From JAAFHB01 sp963677935 (GTDB lineage Bacteria; Bacteroidota; Bacteroidia; Bacteroidales; Prolixibacteraceae), in assembly GCA_963677935.2 (NCBI GenBank), contig CAXXEH010000003.1, positions 5,580,001-5,644,000 on the forward strand: a DNA stretch of 64,000 bases. The letters run 5' to 3'. Shown here piece by piece: positions 9,767 through 18,715 of the stretch; the stretch's first letter is position 1; the number at the start of each line of letters is the position of its first letter. The position numbers and the translations under genes are program-made. Below the pieces are notes generated by a model, which was given only the letters and a program-made list of their open reading frames with translations, was not told the DNA's origin and did not search any database.

Positions 9767-9887
9767 CCGGTTGTTGATATTCTTATCATGGCTATTTCAT
9801 TTCTTGTTTTCTTAAAAGCCATCATTGCCTTTAGCATGATCATTTTCAAAAATGCCCCAAATCAATATAAGCTTCATTATTTATTGA

Positions 9888-11312
9888 TTATCTGTACTTT
9901 TGAATGAATGCAGCCAGAGAAATGCCCATATTCGGATAGTTCGGATACGGGTGTGGATTTCCTTTCTGTACCGGAATTGTTTCAATTCCTTTGTATCCCG
10001 AATACGGTTTAATGTAAACAGAATCGGTTGTAAAATTCGTTCCATTCAGATTGTCGATTGCAATACCTGCATCGACAACATAGATATGCTCCGATTCACG
10101 CCTGTCAAACTTTTCAATGATATTCCTGCGGTGCTCCCACATACAGGCATTCTGCCTTGTTGTGAAATCGCCGGAAGCATTATCAGGAATACCACAGGCA
10201 GATGAAGGGATCATCAATACAAATTTTCCGTCGGGTATTGCTTTATGATACGAAGCGGCCAGTTTCTCCACCTGTGCATTCCATCCGGTAAAGTCAATTG
10301 CCGAAGGATCTTTTGCCCCCCTGAAATCATTCAAACCCAAAAACTCAGCCAGTACTGACGGGGCTTTCAGTTTCCACATTGAAAGGTACTTCCCGTAATC
10401 AACATCCCATGTTAAACCGCTGGGATCTACCTTTAACCACTGTTTCCCTTCAAACTTAACATAGGATTCCAGGGTGTTATCGTACATCAGATCGTTCTTC
10501 TCAGGATTTAATTTATAGCCTGATTTTTCATCGAATAGCAAGGAGCGCGTTTCGAAGCGTCCGGCATTGTAGCTGTCGCCGAAAGTCCACTCCACTTTCG
10601 GGTTTAACCGGATGGCATTGGCAAGTTTCCAGAAGTCGGTGGATCCCCAGTATCTGAACTCACCATTCGGTTGAAAAAGTCCGTTGTAAGCATCCTGCTT
10701 CTTAAACGTAACAGTGAAATACTTTCCCAATGTCCAGCCGCCACGACCCTCATCAAACTGTCCCGCGTAACCTGAAATATCGCGAAGACCAATCAGCTTA
10801 ATTTTCGGTACATACCCTTTAACCAGCAAGGCATCCTTAAAAAATGCCCCCTGTGTGAAGCTGTCGCCGATTATTGACACGATTACGGTATCGATTCCAA
10901 TTCCTTGTTTACCAACTATAACCGATGAAGTAACCGTTTTTAGTGTATCGAAATAATCCTGATTGATCAGACTTAAGGAAACAATTGTTCCTTCTTTGGG
11001 TTCTGCAATACTGGCCACACGCTGCAAGCACCGCTGATACTTAGCAGAACCTGAAAACCGTACCACATCGTCGTATGGCCTCCAGCGTTTTATCAGAGGT
11101 TCGACAAACACATTGTTCTGAACATCTGACAGCATATACAATTTTGCAGGAATACAAATGTCGTTTTGAAAAGGCTTCCTTTTTTGCAGATTTTCTTTAC
11201 TGAAACGACTTTCAGTAACCAATTTCTTTCTTTGATTCTTCTCTCCCGCATAATTGTTCAACGGGATAATAATCAAAAGAGAAGCAATAATCAAAAGAAT
11301 ATATTTTCTCAT
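9888..11312 (-). CDS. Exported SGNH/GDSL hydrolase
   Basis: I place the start at 11312, giving 474 residues that begin MRKYILLIIASLLIIIPLN, a clear signal peptide. A longer frame to 11408 would overlap the ferredoxin gene and put 32 residues in front of the leader. Block I is IIGDSFTQG (Ser at about residue 151) and block III is FLGLND. Near the C-terminus GNPHPYPN supplies a candidate catalytic His, but the usual Asp three residues earlier is Gly. The region of about 120 residues before the SGNH domain is of unknown fold. It probably deacylates a polysaccharide or oligosaccharide in the periplasm. It is downstream of the ferredoxin/FAD-oxidoreductase pair on the same strand (41-nt gap). Confidence 0.75.
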   Translation of the reverse strand: MRKYILLIIASLLIIIPLNNYAGEKNQRKKLVTESRFSKENLQKRKPFQNDICIPAKLYMLSDVQNNVFVEPLIKRWRPYDDVVRFSGSAKYQRCLQRVASIAEPKEGTIVSLSLINQDYFDTLKTVTSSVIVGKQGIGIDTVIVSIIGDSFTQGAFFKDALLVKGYVPKIKLIGLRDISGYAGQFDEGRGGWTLGKYFTVTFKKQDAYNGLFQPNGEFRYWGSTDFWKLANAIRLNPKVEWTFGDSYNAGRFETRSLLFDEKSGYKLNPEKNDLMYDNTLESYVKFEGKQWLKVDPSGLTWDVDYGKYLSMWKLKAPSVLAEFLGLNDFRGAKDPSAIDFTGWNAQVEKLAASYHKAIPDGKFVLMIPSSACGIPDNASGDFTTRQNACMWEHRRNIIEKFDRRESEHIYVVDAGIAIDNLNGTNFTTDSVYIKPYSGYKGIETIPVQKGNPHPYPNYPNMGISLAAFIQKYR

Positions 11313-11353
11313 AACTGGAATTTTATATATTTCAAAATAAAATATATGATTAT

Positions 11354-12523
11354 TTATTGGTTTTTTGAATGATCCACTGAACTGATCGAGATGCAGTTCT
11401 TCGGACAAACGATTTTACAAGCACCACATCCTACACATTTTTTTGTAATAACTTCAGGTAATACAATTGTTTCATTTCCTTTCTTGTTTATAGATATTGC
11501 CTGGTATGTGCAAACTACTTTGCAACGATCGCATTCAGTTTGAAGAGACAGTAGGCAATCAGTTAAATTAACTTCAGCCTTCCCCATGATCAATTGCGCC
11601 TTTGCATTGACGCTAAAGAGTGTTATTGCACCACTGGGGCAAACTACACTACAGGCATTACATGTTTCGAGGCAATAGGCATTTTCAAATATTACCACAG
11701 GGGTTAATAATCCAAAACCTAAATGGGTATCTTGTTTCAAAATATTTGTAGGACAGGCTTTTAAACAACTTCCGCATCTGGTGCACAAAGCGTAAAAATC
11801 TTCGGGTTCGAGAGAGGCAGGTGGACGGATCGAGTTGTCTTCGTCCCCATTAACCATAAACGGAATGGCTATGGCTGCTGCTGCCCCTACTGCACTGCCA
11901 ATAAAAATACGGCGTCCCATATCTCTTTTCCCGATTGCCGGTTTCGTACCATTAATCAGACCTTTTAGATCTGAAACTAAAAATTGTAATCCACCTAACA
12001 GACATAATCGTTTGCACCACAGACCCGGCCAAATTAATTGCATTAAAAGCAATATGACAAAGCCTGCAACAGAAGCGATGAATGATAACCATGAAAGCTG
12101 AATGAATGAGGTAAAGAATCCGTTGAAAACAGACATTGGATCCAAAAAGATGAAGATCGGAGATCCAAATAACGCTCCCGTCAAAGAGATAATTGTGAGC
12201 CACTTACCAAAGGCAGGAACCTTTTTTATTCTGAAATTTTTTATTTGCCTGTTGCGTTTTGGGATCCAGTCAAGTACACAACCTACCGGACACAGATACC
12301 TGCAGAAAAATCGCTTTTTGAACCAGGTAACGGTCAAAACTAAAAATCCGATACCATTCAATAAAACAAGCGATTTTAGTGCTAAGACAGAGTTAAGCGT
12401 TATAAAGGGACTTATCCAGTTTGATAAACCGGAGAGTTTTCCCCAACCTAAGGGTAATGCAACTAAAATTACAATTACCAGAAAAACAGATCTTATGGTA
12501 TTTCTTTTAACCAAGATAAACAT
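11354..12523 (-). CDS. Membrane polyferredoxin, NapH/NapG-like fusion
   Basis: The 389-residue protein starts with about five hydrophobic membrane segments (residues 10-180). These carry the membrane-ferredoxin motif CRYLCPVGC and a divergent second copy CKRLCLLGG, which lacks the usual Pro. A Tat-like RR segment and a further hydrophobic stretch follow near residue 205-225. The C-terminal half has [4Fe-4S]-type Cys clusters: CTRCGSCLKACP, CLETCNACSVVCP, ECDRCKVVC and CVGCGACKIVCP. NapH- and NapG-type proteins pass electrons between quinol and periplasmic reductases, so this looks like both in one chain. It overlaps the 3' end of the FAD-oxidoreductase gene by 17 nt, which implies translational coupling and a shared redox task. 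Such a protein is unusual inside a glycan locus. Confidence 0.8.
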   Translation of the reverse strand: MFILVKRNTIRSVFLVIVILVALPLGWGKLSGLSNWISPFITLNSVLALKSLVLLNGIGFLVLTVTWFKKRFFCRYLCPVGCVLDWIPKRNRQIKNFRIKKVPAFGKWLTIISLTGALFGSPIFIFLDPMSVFNGFFTSFIQLSWLSFIASVAGFVILLLMQLIWPGLWCKRLCLLGGLQFLVSDLKGLINGTKPAIGKRDMGRRIFIGSAVGAAAAIAIPFMVNGDEDNSIRPPASLEPEDFYALCTRCGSCLKACPTNILKQDTHLGFGLLTPVVIFENAYCLETCNACSVVCPSGAITLFSVNAKAQLIMGKAEVNLTDCLLSLQTECDRCKVVCTYQAISINKKGNETIVLPEVITKKCVGCGACKIVCPKNCISISSVDHSKNQ

Positions 12524-13850
12524 TTTGAGCCAGTAATTCTTTTCTTAATTTTCCATGATCAAGATCGCGTACCATTTGCCCCTCTTTTACGGAAAGACCA
12601 GCTGCAACCCCTGCACCATGTCCTGTAATCAGGCAGGTGCCAATAATTCGTGTATCTTCAACCAATTCCTTTTCAAAACAGAAGCATCGCCCGGCTACCA
12701 GGAGCCCATTGGTTTTTTTCGGTATCAACGAACGTAAAGGTATTTGCCAAAGTGGACGATCGGCTACAGCAACTTTTTTCCCTTTATACAGCATATTCGT
12801 CCATGCCCCGCTAATCCCGATTACATCATCAAATTTCTTAAAGGACATGGTATCTTCAAGGGTTAGTTTATAGTTGCCATCCAGAATTCGCGACATACGA
12901 ACACCTAGTTGCGAAGCTGTGTCTAAAATGAAAATATCCTCATAACCAGGTGTCTGTTTCATTTTCTTATAATCTTTCCATATCTGCTGACGGTATTCTA
13001 TCTGAAGATTTGAAAGAGTCAGGGCATCAGTTCCATTCTGATCATCTTTCCCATGCATATTCACCCAATTTACCCCCGGAATAGGTGTTTTACCTCCGAC
13101 CGGGTATTTGACATACCCCTTTTTATTTGGATTGATCCGATCGACATTTCCAAGCCGGTGAACCAAACCAATATGGTATTTCATCGTTTCGTAATTGTCG
13201 CCGGCCAGGTGAAAAATATCACCATCTCCCGTACAATCTATTACAATTTTTGCCAGAATAGCACCCCTGCCCGATTTATTTTCGATAAAAACGCCTCTAA
13301 TCGTATTTCCGTCCATTATTACATTGGTCGCATAGGTGTGGTACAATACCTTTACTCCTGACTCTATAATCATCTCCTCAAGGACAAATTTGCCGGCTTC
13401 CGGATCAATTATAGGATTAACTTCATCGATTGACATGCCCAGATTCTTTAGCCGCTGCCACATTTCATTTCCAAGGCCATTGATTACCTGAATTTTCTTC
13501 TTGTTTTTATCAATTGCGTGAGTTGATAATAGTGGAAGTACCTCTCCACCAGTCCATAATCCCCCCAGGTGGTTATAACGTTCAATTAGCCAGGTACTGG
13601 CTCCGGTCCTGCTTGCCGCAATTGCAGCAGCTGTTCCGGCTGGTCCTCCACCGATTACCAGGACATCTGTTTCTGTAAATACGGGGATTTGGCGCTGAGG
13701 TTCGGTCACAAATTTGACACCTTCTGCCGCACTCTTTAAAGGGGCAACCAAAGATTCTGGTTTCTGTTCAATTTTTCGGCCACACGATGTACCCAGAGCC
13801 ATTGCTCCTCCTGCAAGCGCAGCAGTCGTGAAAAAATCTCTTCTTTTCAT
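12507..13850 (-). CDS. Tat-exported FAD-dependent oxidoreductase
   Basis: The 447-residue protein begins MKRRDFFTTAALAGG, a twin-arginine-type leader, followed by a Cys at residue 23 that could be lipidated. The dinucleotide-binding motif VLVIGGGPAGTAAAIAA (about residues 63-79) and the ERYNHLGGLWTGG segment place it in the FAD_oxidored family (PF12831-like). A second flavin-contact region is IDCTGDGDIFHLAG, and near the C-terminus GLLVAGRC and GTCLITGHGAGVAAGL complete the fold. Substrates of these exported members are mostly unknown; oxidation or reduction of a sugar or aglycone is an inference. The overlap with the polyferredoxin gene suggests that electrons leave or enter through that membrane protein. 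Confidence 0.8.
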   Translation of the reverse strand: MKRRDFFTTAALAGGAMALGTSCGRKIEQKPESLVAPLKSAAEGVKFVTEPQRQIPVFTETDVLVIGGGPAGTAAAIAASRTGASTWLIERYNHLGGLWTGGEVLPLLSTHAIDKNKKKIQVINGLGNEMWQRLKNLGMSIDEVNPIIDPEAGKFVLEEMIIESGVKVLYHTYATNVIMDGNTIRGVFIENKSGRGAILAKIVIDCTGDGDIFHLAGDNYETMKYHIGLVHRLGNVDRINPNKKGYVKYPVGGKTPIPGVNWVNMHGKDDQNGTDALTLSNLQIEYRQQIWKDYKKMKQTPGYEDIFILDTASQLGVRMSRILDGNYKLTLEDTMSFKKFDDVIGISGAWTNMLYKGKKVAVADRPLWQIPLRSLIPKKTNGLLVAGRCFCFEKELVEDTRIIGTCLITGHGAGVAAGLSVKEGQMVRDLDHGKLRKELLAQNVYLG

Positions 13851-13937
13851 TCTATAGCAATTTGATATATATATATTTAATTGAAAAATATTAACCTGCA
13901 GATATTCAATGGAGTAGACCCTATTAAAAGCAAGCAG

Positions 13938-13969
13938 GATTTTTGAATGAGATTTTTGAATGAGATTTT
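13938..13969. repeat. 13-bp tandem repeat, about 2.5 copies
   Basis: GATTTTTGAATGA occurs at 13938-13950 and again at 13951-13963, followed by the first six bases of a third copy. It lies in the 279-nt gap between the FAD-oxidoreductase and LamG genes, where I see no other feature. Confidence 0.7.
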
Positions 13970-14129
13970 CATGATAATACAGCGTTCACATTCACCGATA
14001 AACATGCTTCAGCCCACTTTTACCTTTGGGAAGAACAACTCCTCCGGTTTAAGGTTGTTGCTGGTTGACCACTTCAGTTTTAAAAGAACCTTCAGACTCG
14101 ATCATAAATCATCATCACTTCAAATCAAA

Positions 14130-15065
14130 TTATTTTACAGGAATCTTCTGCATAGTTGATTCATAAATCCTGTTGATTTCGTTTGAATCTAAAGCCCTGT
14201 CATATACCGCCAATCCTCCCAAAAGGCCACCAAATCCCTCTCCGGTTGTAGGTACTACTTCAGTTGGATATCCTGGCCATTTGGGAAGTGCCCTTTGAGC
14301 AACAGTAAAATCTGAGCCAGCTTTGCCTCCATCAAATATTGGATGGTCCCAAACGAAAGGATTATAATTGCCGTTTTCATCTAAGGTTCCATTGAAATAA
14401 ACGCTAAGCGACTTATGATCATAAGTGAATGCAATCATAATCCATTCACCCATATTAACTTTCTTTTTGCCCGTCGCATATGAAAAACAATATGGGTGGC
14501 CAAGTGTAGCGCCGCCAACTTCTGATACATAGCCATGAACCTGCGTTTTGGCATCAGCCCGCTCCATGGTGGTATAATCTGTCTGTTTATGACCACAAGT
14601 AAAAAGTGCATATTGTCGTTTCCCATCCCTTTCATTCCACATCCCTGCAATGTATTGCCAAATACCTTCTTCCTTGCGATTGATCCATGCGACAATAGTG
14701 ACGCTTCTATCTCCATGGATATTCAACCCTGGACAATCTTTGCGCTTAATCATGAGCCATTGCCCGTTTTTTATCTGAAGGGATGATTTGCCAAATATTC
14801 CCTCTGTTGATTGCAGGATAGGACCATTCATCTCCTTAAGTTTGTAGGCATACTTCCCTTTGCTGGTAAAATGCCCGTTGGAGTTGTTCTGAAAATCCCA
14901 AAAGCAAAGCAGATTAGGAACCTTCTTAAGTTCTTTTGCCCTGTTTTTCTGGGCAAAAACGGGGGATTGAGAAATAAGTGTAGCTATTAGTAGTAAGGAT
15001 ATGTATTTTCGCCAAATCCTGTTAAGAAAAATGTAACATGTAATATTGTAAATACTTCTTTTCAT
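14130..15065 (-). CDS. Exported LamG/concanavalin-A-like domain protein
   Basis: The 311-residue protein has a long N-terminal leader ending near PVFAQ (residue 39) and one LamG-like jelly-roll domain. Recognisable strands include LLCFWDFQNN at the start, VTIVAWINRK, IMIAFTYDHKSLSVYFNGTL and GGLLGGLAVYDRALDSNEINRIYEST at the end. The last segment is the standard C-terminal signature of these domains. Such proteins bind or surround carbohydrate and are common in Bacteroidota glycan loci; no catalytic residues were identified. A deleted, frameshifted paralogue lies at 21110-21509. It is 53 nt downstream of the GH2 gene on the same strand. Confidence 0.75.
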   Translation of the reverse strand: MKRSIYNITCYIFLNRIWRKYISLLLIATLISQSPVFAQKNRAKELKKVPNLLCFWDFQNNSNGHFTSKGKYAYKLKEMNGPILQSTEGIFGKSSLQIKNGQWLMIKRKDCPGLNIHGDRSVTIVAWINRKEEGIWQYIAGMWNERDGKRQYALFTCGHKQTDYTTMERADAKTQVHGYVSEVGGATLGHPYCFSYATGKKKVNMGEWIMIAFTYDHKSLSVYFNGTLDENGNYNPFVWDHPIFDGGKAGSDFTVAQRALPKWPGYPTEVVPTTGEGFGGLLGGLAVYDRALDSNEINRIYESTMQKIPVK

Positions 15066-15118
15066 TTTTAATATTTTATAAATTTTATTCTTTTAAAATA
15101 GTTTTTAAATTTACATAA

Positions 15119-17980
15119 TTAGTGCAAAGAAGCATTCTTCACACCCTCCCTTTTCTTTGCAGATACTTTGCCTGAAAACATTTCCTGCAAATCTTCCTTT
15201 GAAAGTTGTTGTTTAGGGGTAAATTTATCGGTTGACATATACGAAAGAATGCTCCTAAACAATTGATTGGCTTCCGGTTTATCCTTTATTTCCGGTAGAT
15301 TGGACATGCAAACAAGTAGTTTTCCCTTTCCGATGGCAAATTCAAAAATAAGTCCCAGTTTATGATTTCGCTCCAAATTATCAATCACCTGAACAATCGG
15401 ACGATAATCAGCCGGTGTATGATCCAGAATCAACGGGTTGCTGCTCTTTATAATCGACCACCACTGCCAGTTGGTATGAAAATCGGTTGGGAAACTATTA
15501 AATATGGGATGTTCAGGATTGGTTAAAATACCTAATGTGCCCGGAGATACTGGTTTATTAAACTGCTCACTGATCCTCTTAAACATATTGTAATTCCAGA
15601 AATCAGGGGGAAATAGTCCTCCGACGCTATTATTCTTCACATGATTAGCACCGGGAAAATAGAGTACCTTTCGACCGCGCTCAAGACTATTAACCATATT
15701 GTTATCGAAAGTGGATGTAATAAGGATATTATCATCTGAAGGTAAAATACCCGGTTTTGGGTAAACCCAAATTGGATAGGTGTTTTTATACTTCGTACCC
15801 TCAATCGCTATTTCGATCGTAAGTTTGTCAGGGACCTTCACCGAGTTTAACGGGAATTCAATCGCTCCAAATTTATTCAATCCGGTATCTGGTATCCGAA
15901 TATTTATTAGCCTACCTTTATTTACAATATTACCTTTAGAATCTGATACCTTCCAGACAAGGTCTTTGTCAATAACATTTCCAGAATAATTTGCGACTTT
16001 CAGGGAAGCTGAGAAAGATTCGTTTGTAGTCCAGCAAAATTTATTAAATAGTAACAAGGGGACAACATCATTGCAGAATTGTACCCATTCTTCACGGCTA
16101 ATTACATTTTTGCTATCCATAAACGCGTCGAGGATACCAACAAGAGCAGTCCCTTGTCCCGGATAATCCTGTAAATCCAACAATTGGAATCCGCCAAAAC
16201 CTTTTGTACGTAGTGCCGCCTCTATTTCAGCCCTGTAACACAAAGCAGCCCAGGCACCGGATGCTTTGGTAAAATCGGCATTTTGATCAAGCATCCCTGC
16301 TTTATTCAGTCTTTCGCGAAACACTTCTAAATTTCGGGCTTTAAGTATCCCTGTATATTTATTGATTTCCTTATAGTCAGGGTAAATCTGGTATTGCCCA
16401 ACTTCGTGTCCAACAAGCGGGATGTGAATCTGAGAAACAGCATAATCATAATTCACATTTGTTGATGGGGGTAAACGGTTCAGAATGCCACCATTTTCCG
16501 AGTCAATAAATGCATGGGTAAGCCTGGAATGTGTCAAAATTGTATCATATGCATAAGGAGTCCCAATTGCCGAATTCTGAATATTCCCCTTAATCAACAA
16601 AGTATCGTACGGATAAGGAGTTCGTGCTGCAGTATGGTAATCTGCACTTTCAGTGGGACCTGTATAACCGATATTGTTATTTGAACCCTGCGTATACAGC
16701 GGTCTTGGATCAATTTTTTTCAATCGGGAAATTAATGCTTCTGCTTTCTTTTGATCTCCACTGATCTCATTTCCTGCAGAAAACATAACGAAGGAAGGAT
16801 GGTTGGCATAGCACTTTAATATTGCAACTCCTTCTTTAAAAAATTGCAATTCCGGTTGGAGGTAAATACCTAATTTGTCAGCCGCTTCAAATGCCGCCTC
16901 CGGCGGACACCAGGTATGAAACCGATAATGGTTAATTCCATACAATTTGGCGATTTTAAACACCCTTAACCAACTTCCCGTATCCATTGGAGTACAACCA
17001 GTCAGAGGGAAAACACAGGCATCATGTTTCCCCCTTAGAAAAGTTACCTTATTGTTTATTATGAAATTGGTTCCTTTTGTTTCAAATTTTCTCATTCCAA
17101 ACGAAACCTCCCGGTTGTCACGAAAATGTTTATTATTTATGATTGCATTTAAATGGTAAACCGGTTGATGGTTTTCGTCCCACAAATCGGTTTTATCTCC
17201 CAAATCATATTCCAATTCGATGATTGAATCGCATAGAACAGTGAAATAGGCTGATTTAAGGTTTGTTTTTTCATTGTTTAATTCCATTGTGATTTGCAAC
17301 TCAACATCGATATTGTCAATTTTCAGCTGATTCTCCAATGATAATAATACCTTAATTTTTCGTTTATTAATATCCGGATAAACCTGCAAATCGGAAATAT
17401 AAGTTTTTGATGATGCTTCAAGACAGAGCTTCCCAATAATCCCGTTCCAGTTCGTTTGAGTATGATCGGAAATCATATGAGAACCATAAGGTGTCAGTCT
17501 CGGATTATTGTCGACCCTGACAGTAATGGTATGTTCACCGGGTGACAGAAATTGAGACAAATCATATTCCTGAAGGGACGCCAATAAAAGAGATTCTCCA
17601 ATATAGTGATCATCAATCCAAATCTTTGACGGTTTACTCCTTTCCAACACAAGGTGTATAGTTCGATCCTGCCATGCAGATGGAATGGATATCTTCTTTT
17701 TGTACCATGCAGGTCCGGTGTAACGGTAGAGTCTGTTTAAATAATTTGTGGTGGTATCTGTGTTTTTATACCCTTTTTGGTTGAGGTCCATCGTTCCCGG
17801 AAGCCGGATTGAATCTGACAATTCCTTTAGAAACCATTTCTGTTTGATTCCTGAATCAGCCGGATCTATGTCGAATTGCCAATTGCCTGATAAATCAATT
17901 GAAAGCCTTGAATTGTTTGGATGCTTACTGCATGAAGCACAAACAATAAAAATCAATGCTAATAATAGAAATCTTGTCAT
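15119..17980 (-). CDS. GH2 family glycoside hydrolase, lipoprotein
   Basis: The 953-residue protein has a lipobox-like leader (LIFIVCASCSK). It shows the GH2 order: N-terminal sugar-binding jelly roll (IDLSGNWQFDID ... TGPAWYKKKISIP ... RLTPYGSHMIS), immunoglobulin-like domain, and TIM barrel starting near KVTFLRGKHDACVFPLTG. The acid/base is E405 in SAGNEISG and the nucleophile candidate is E526 in VGHEVGQ. A C-terminal extension of about 350 residues includes ILITSTFDNNMV and LVCMSNLPEI, resembling the ThuA/GATase-like tails seen in some exported GH2s. The substrate may be a beta-galactoside, beta-glucuronide or other linkage; I cannot decide. It is located between the SGNH lipoprotein and LamG genes in the same operon direction. 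Confidence 0.85.
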   Translation of the reverse strand: MTRFLLLALIFIVCASCSKHPNNSRLSIDLSGNWQFDIDPADSGIKQKWFLKELSDSIRLPGTMDLNQKGYKNTDTTTNYLNRLYRYTGPAWYKKKISIPSAWQDRTIHLVLERSKPSKIWIDDHYIGESLLLASLQEYDLSQFLSPGEHTITVRVDNNPRLTPYGSHMISDHTQTNWNGIIGKLCLEASSKTYISDLQVYPDINKRKIKVLLSLENQLKIDNIDVELQITMELNNEKTNLKSAYFTVLCDSIIELEYDLGDKTDLWDENHQPVYHLNAIINNKHFRDNREVSFGMRKFETKGTNFIINNKVTFLRGKHDACVFPLTGCTPMDTGSWLRVFKIAKLYGINHYRFHTWCPPEAAFEAADKLGIYLQPELQFFKEGVAILKCYANHPSFVMFSAGNEISGDQKKAEALISRLKKIDPRPLYTQGSNNNIGYTGPTESADYHTAARTPYPYDTLLIKGNIQNSAIGTPYAYDTILTHSRLTHAFIDSENGGILNRLPPSTNVNYDYAVSQIHIPLVGHEVGQYQIYPDYKEINKYTGILKARNLEVFRERLNKAGMLDQNADFTKASGAWAALCYRAEIEAALRTKGFGGFQLLDLQDYPGQGTALVGILDAFMDSKNVISREEWVQFCNDVVPLLLFNKFCWTTNESFSASLKVANYSGNVIDKDLVWKVSDSKGNIVNKGRLINIRIPDTGLNKFGAIEFPLNSVKVPDKLTIEIAIEGTKYKNTYPIWVYPKPGILPSDDNILITSTFDNNMVNSLERGRKVLYFPGANHVKNNSVGGLFPPDFWNYNMFKRISEQFNKPVSPGTLGILTNPEHPIFNSFPTDFHTNWQWWSIIKSSNPLILDHTPADYRPIVQVIDNLERNHKLGLIFEFAIGKGKLLVCMSNLPEIKDKPEANQLFRSILSYMSTDKFTPKQQLSKEDLQEMFSGKVSAKKREGVKNASLH

Positions 17981-18008
17981 CGTGATTTTCTTAAGTATTC
18001 AACATCCC

Positions 18009-18695
18009 TTAGTTTGGCAATAGTAATTCCGAAATTTTGTCACTAATCTGTTTGGCAAGTCGCTCATACCCCTCTTTGTTGTAATGAACGTCCCCTTTCG
18101 AACCGCTGTATTTTTCCAGCTCCGGTTCCATTAATCCGTAAAGATCAATAACAGGGATACTGTTTTCTTCCATGATTTTCCGGGCAATCCGGTTTCGGTC
18201 AATCACAACCTGGTTTTTCACAGGGTCCAATTTCTGTCCGGGATCTTTAGATGGAATTGGAGTGGTAAGTGAATAGACTAAATGAGATCCTTTGGACTTG
18301 TTTGATTTAAGGAACTTTACATATTTTCTTAACCCTTTTTCATATTGCTCAATGGTAAGATGCCAGCCATGAAGCCCATTATTAAAATGAATGACTGCGT
18401 GGTGGTAATTTGCCATGGCTATTTTGGTTTCTTTAAACATTGAAGGATCACCGATACACCTGGATGTTGCATACCGGTCGCAGTTAGCTTTGTCCGACAA
18501 GTGAGACGAAACGGCGGGATAATATCCTCTTGAAATGGAATTTCCAATAAACATTACCCGGGGTTTGGTCAGGTCAGGTTCATGGCTCCACCAGAAATCG
18601 CTCCACTCGATATTTTCGCGGGTGACTTTGGTTGTGCTACAGCCACAAAAGATGGATGCCAGCACTGACAGGATAATAAGAATTCTAAAACGCAT
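18009..18695 (-). CDS. SGNH-type hydrolase lipoprotein
   Basis: The start at 18695 gives 228 residues beginning MRFRILIILSVLASIFCGCS, a good lipoprotein signal. An upstream in-frame ATG at 18746 would overlap the preceding gene and lacks a leader. Block I is MFIGNSISRGYY, the GNS variant. Block III contains HFNNGLHG, with an Asn in the expected place. The last block is KGDVHYNKEGY, with the Asp two rather than three residues before His, so the catalytic layout is not canonical. The likely role is removal of acyl groups from a sugar. It follows the sugar isomerase-like gene with only a 20-nt gap, which indicates cotranscription. Confidence 0.75.
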   Translation of the reverse strand: MRFRILIILSVLASIFCGCSTTKVTRENIEWSDFWWSHEPDLTKPRVMFIGNSISRGYYPAVSSHLSDKANCDRYATSRCIGDPSMFKETKIAMANYHHAVIHFNNGLHGWHLTIEQYEKGLRKYVKFLKSNKSKGSHLVYSLTTPIPSKDPGQKLDPVKNQVVIDRNRIARKIMEENSIPVIDLYGLMEPELEKYSGSKGDVHYNKEGYERLAKQISDKISELLLPN

Positions 18696-18715
18696 AGCTG
18701 TGTTTATTGGTATAA

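Larger units (their letters stand above)
9541..9887. other. Intergenic stretch with a decayed glycosidase remnant
   Basis: This 347-nt gap separates the GH106-like and SGNH genes. It holds a 41-codon minus-strand remnant (9588-9713) and, in front of it, a 56-nt leader that resembles the leader of the LamG pseudogene at 21.5 kb. Nothing else was recognised; the part from 9767 to 9887 is AT-rich and shows no feature. Confidence 0.5.

Noticed and set aside
13947..14159. A 70-codon plus-strand frame opposite the end of the LamG gene
   Set aside because: It runs antisense into the LamG gene and overlaps the 13-bp tandem repeat; no signal or family features.
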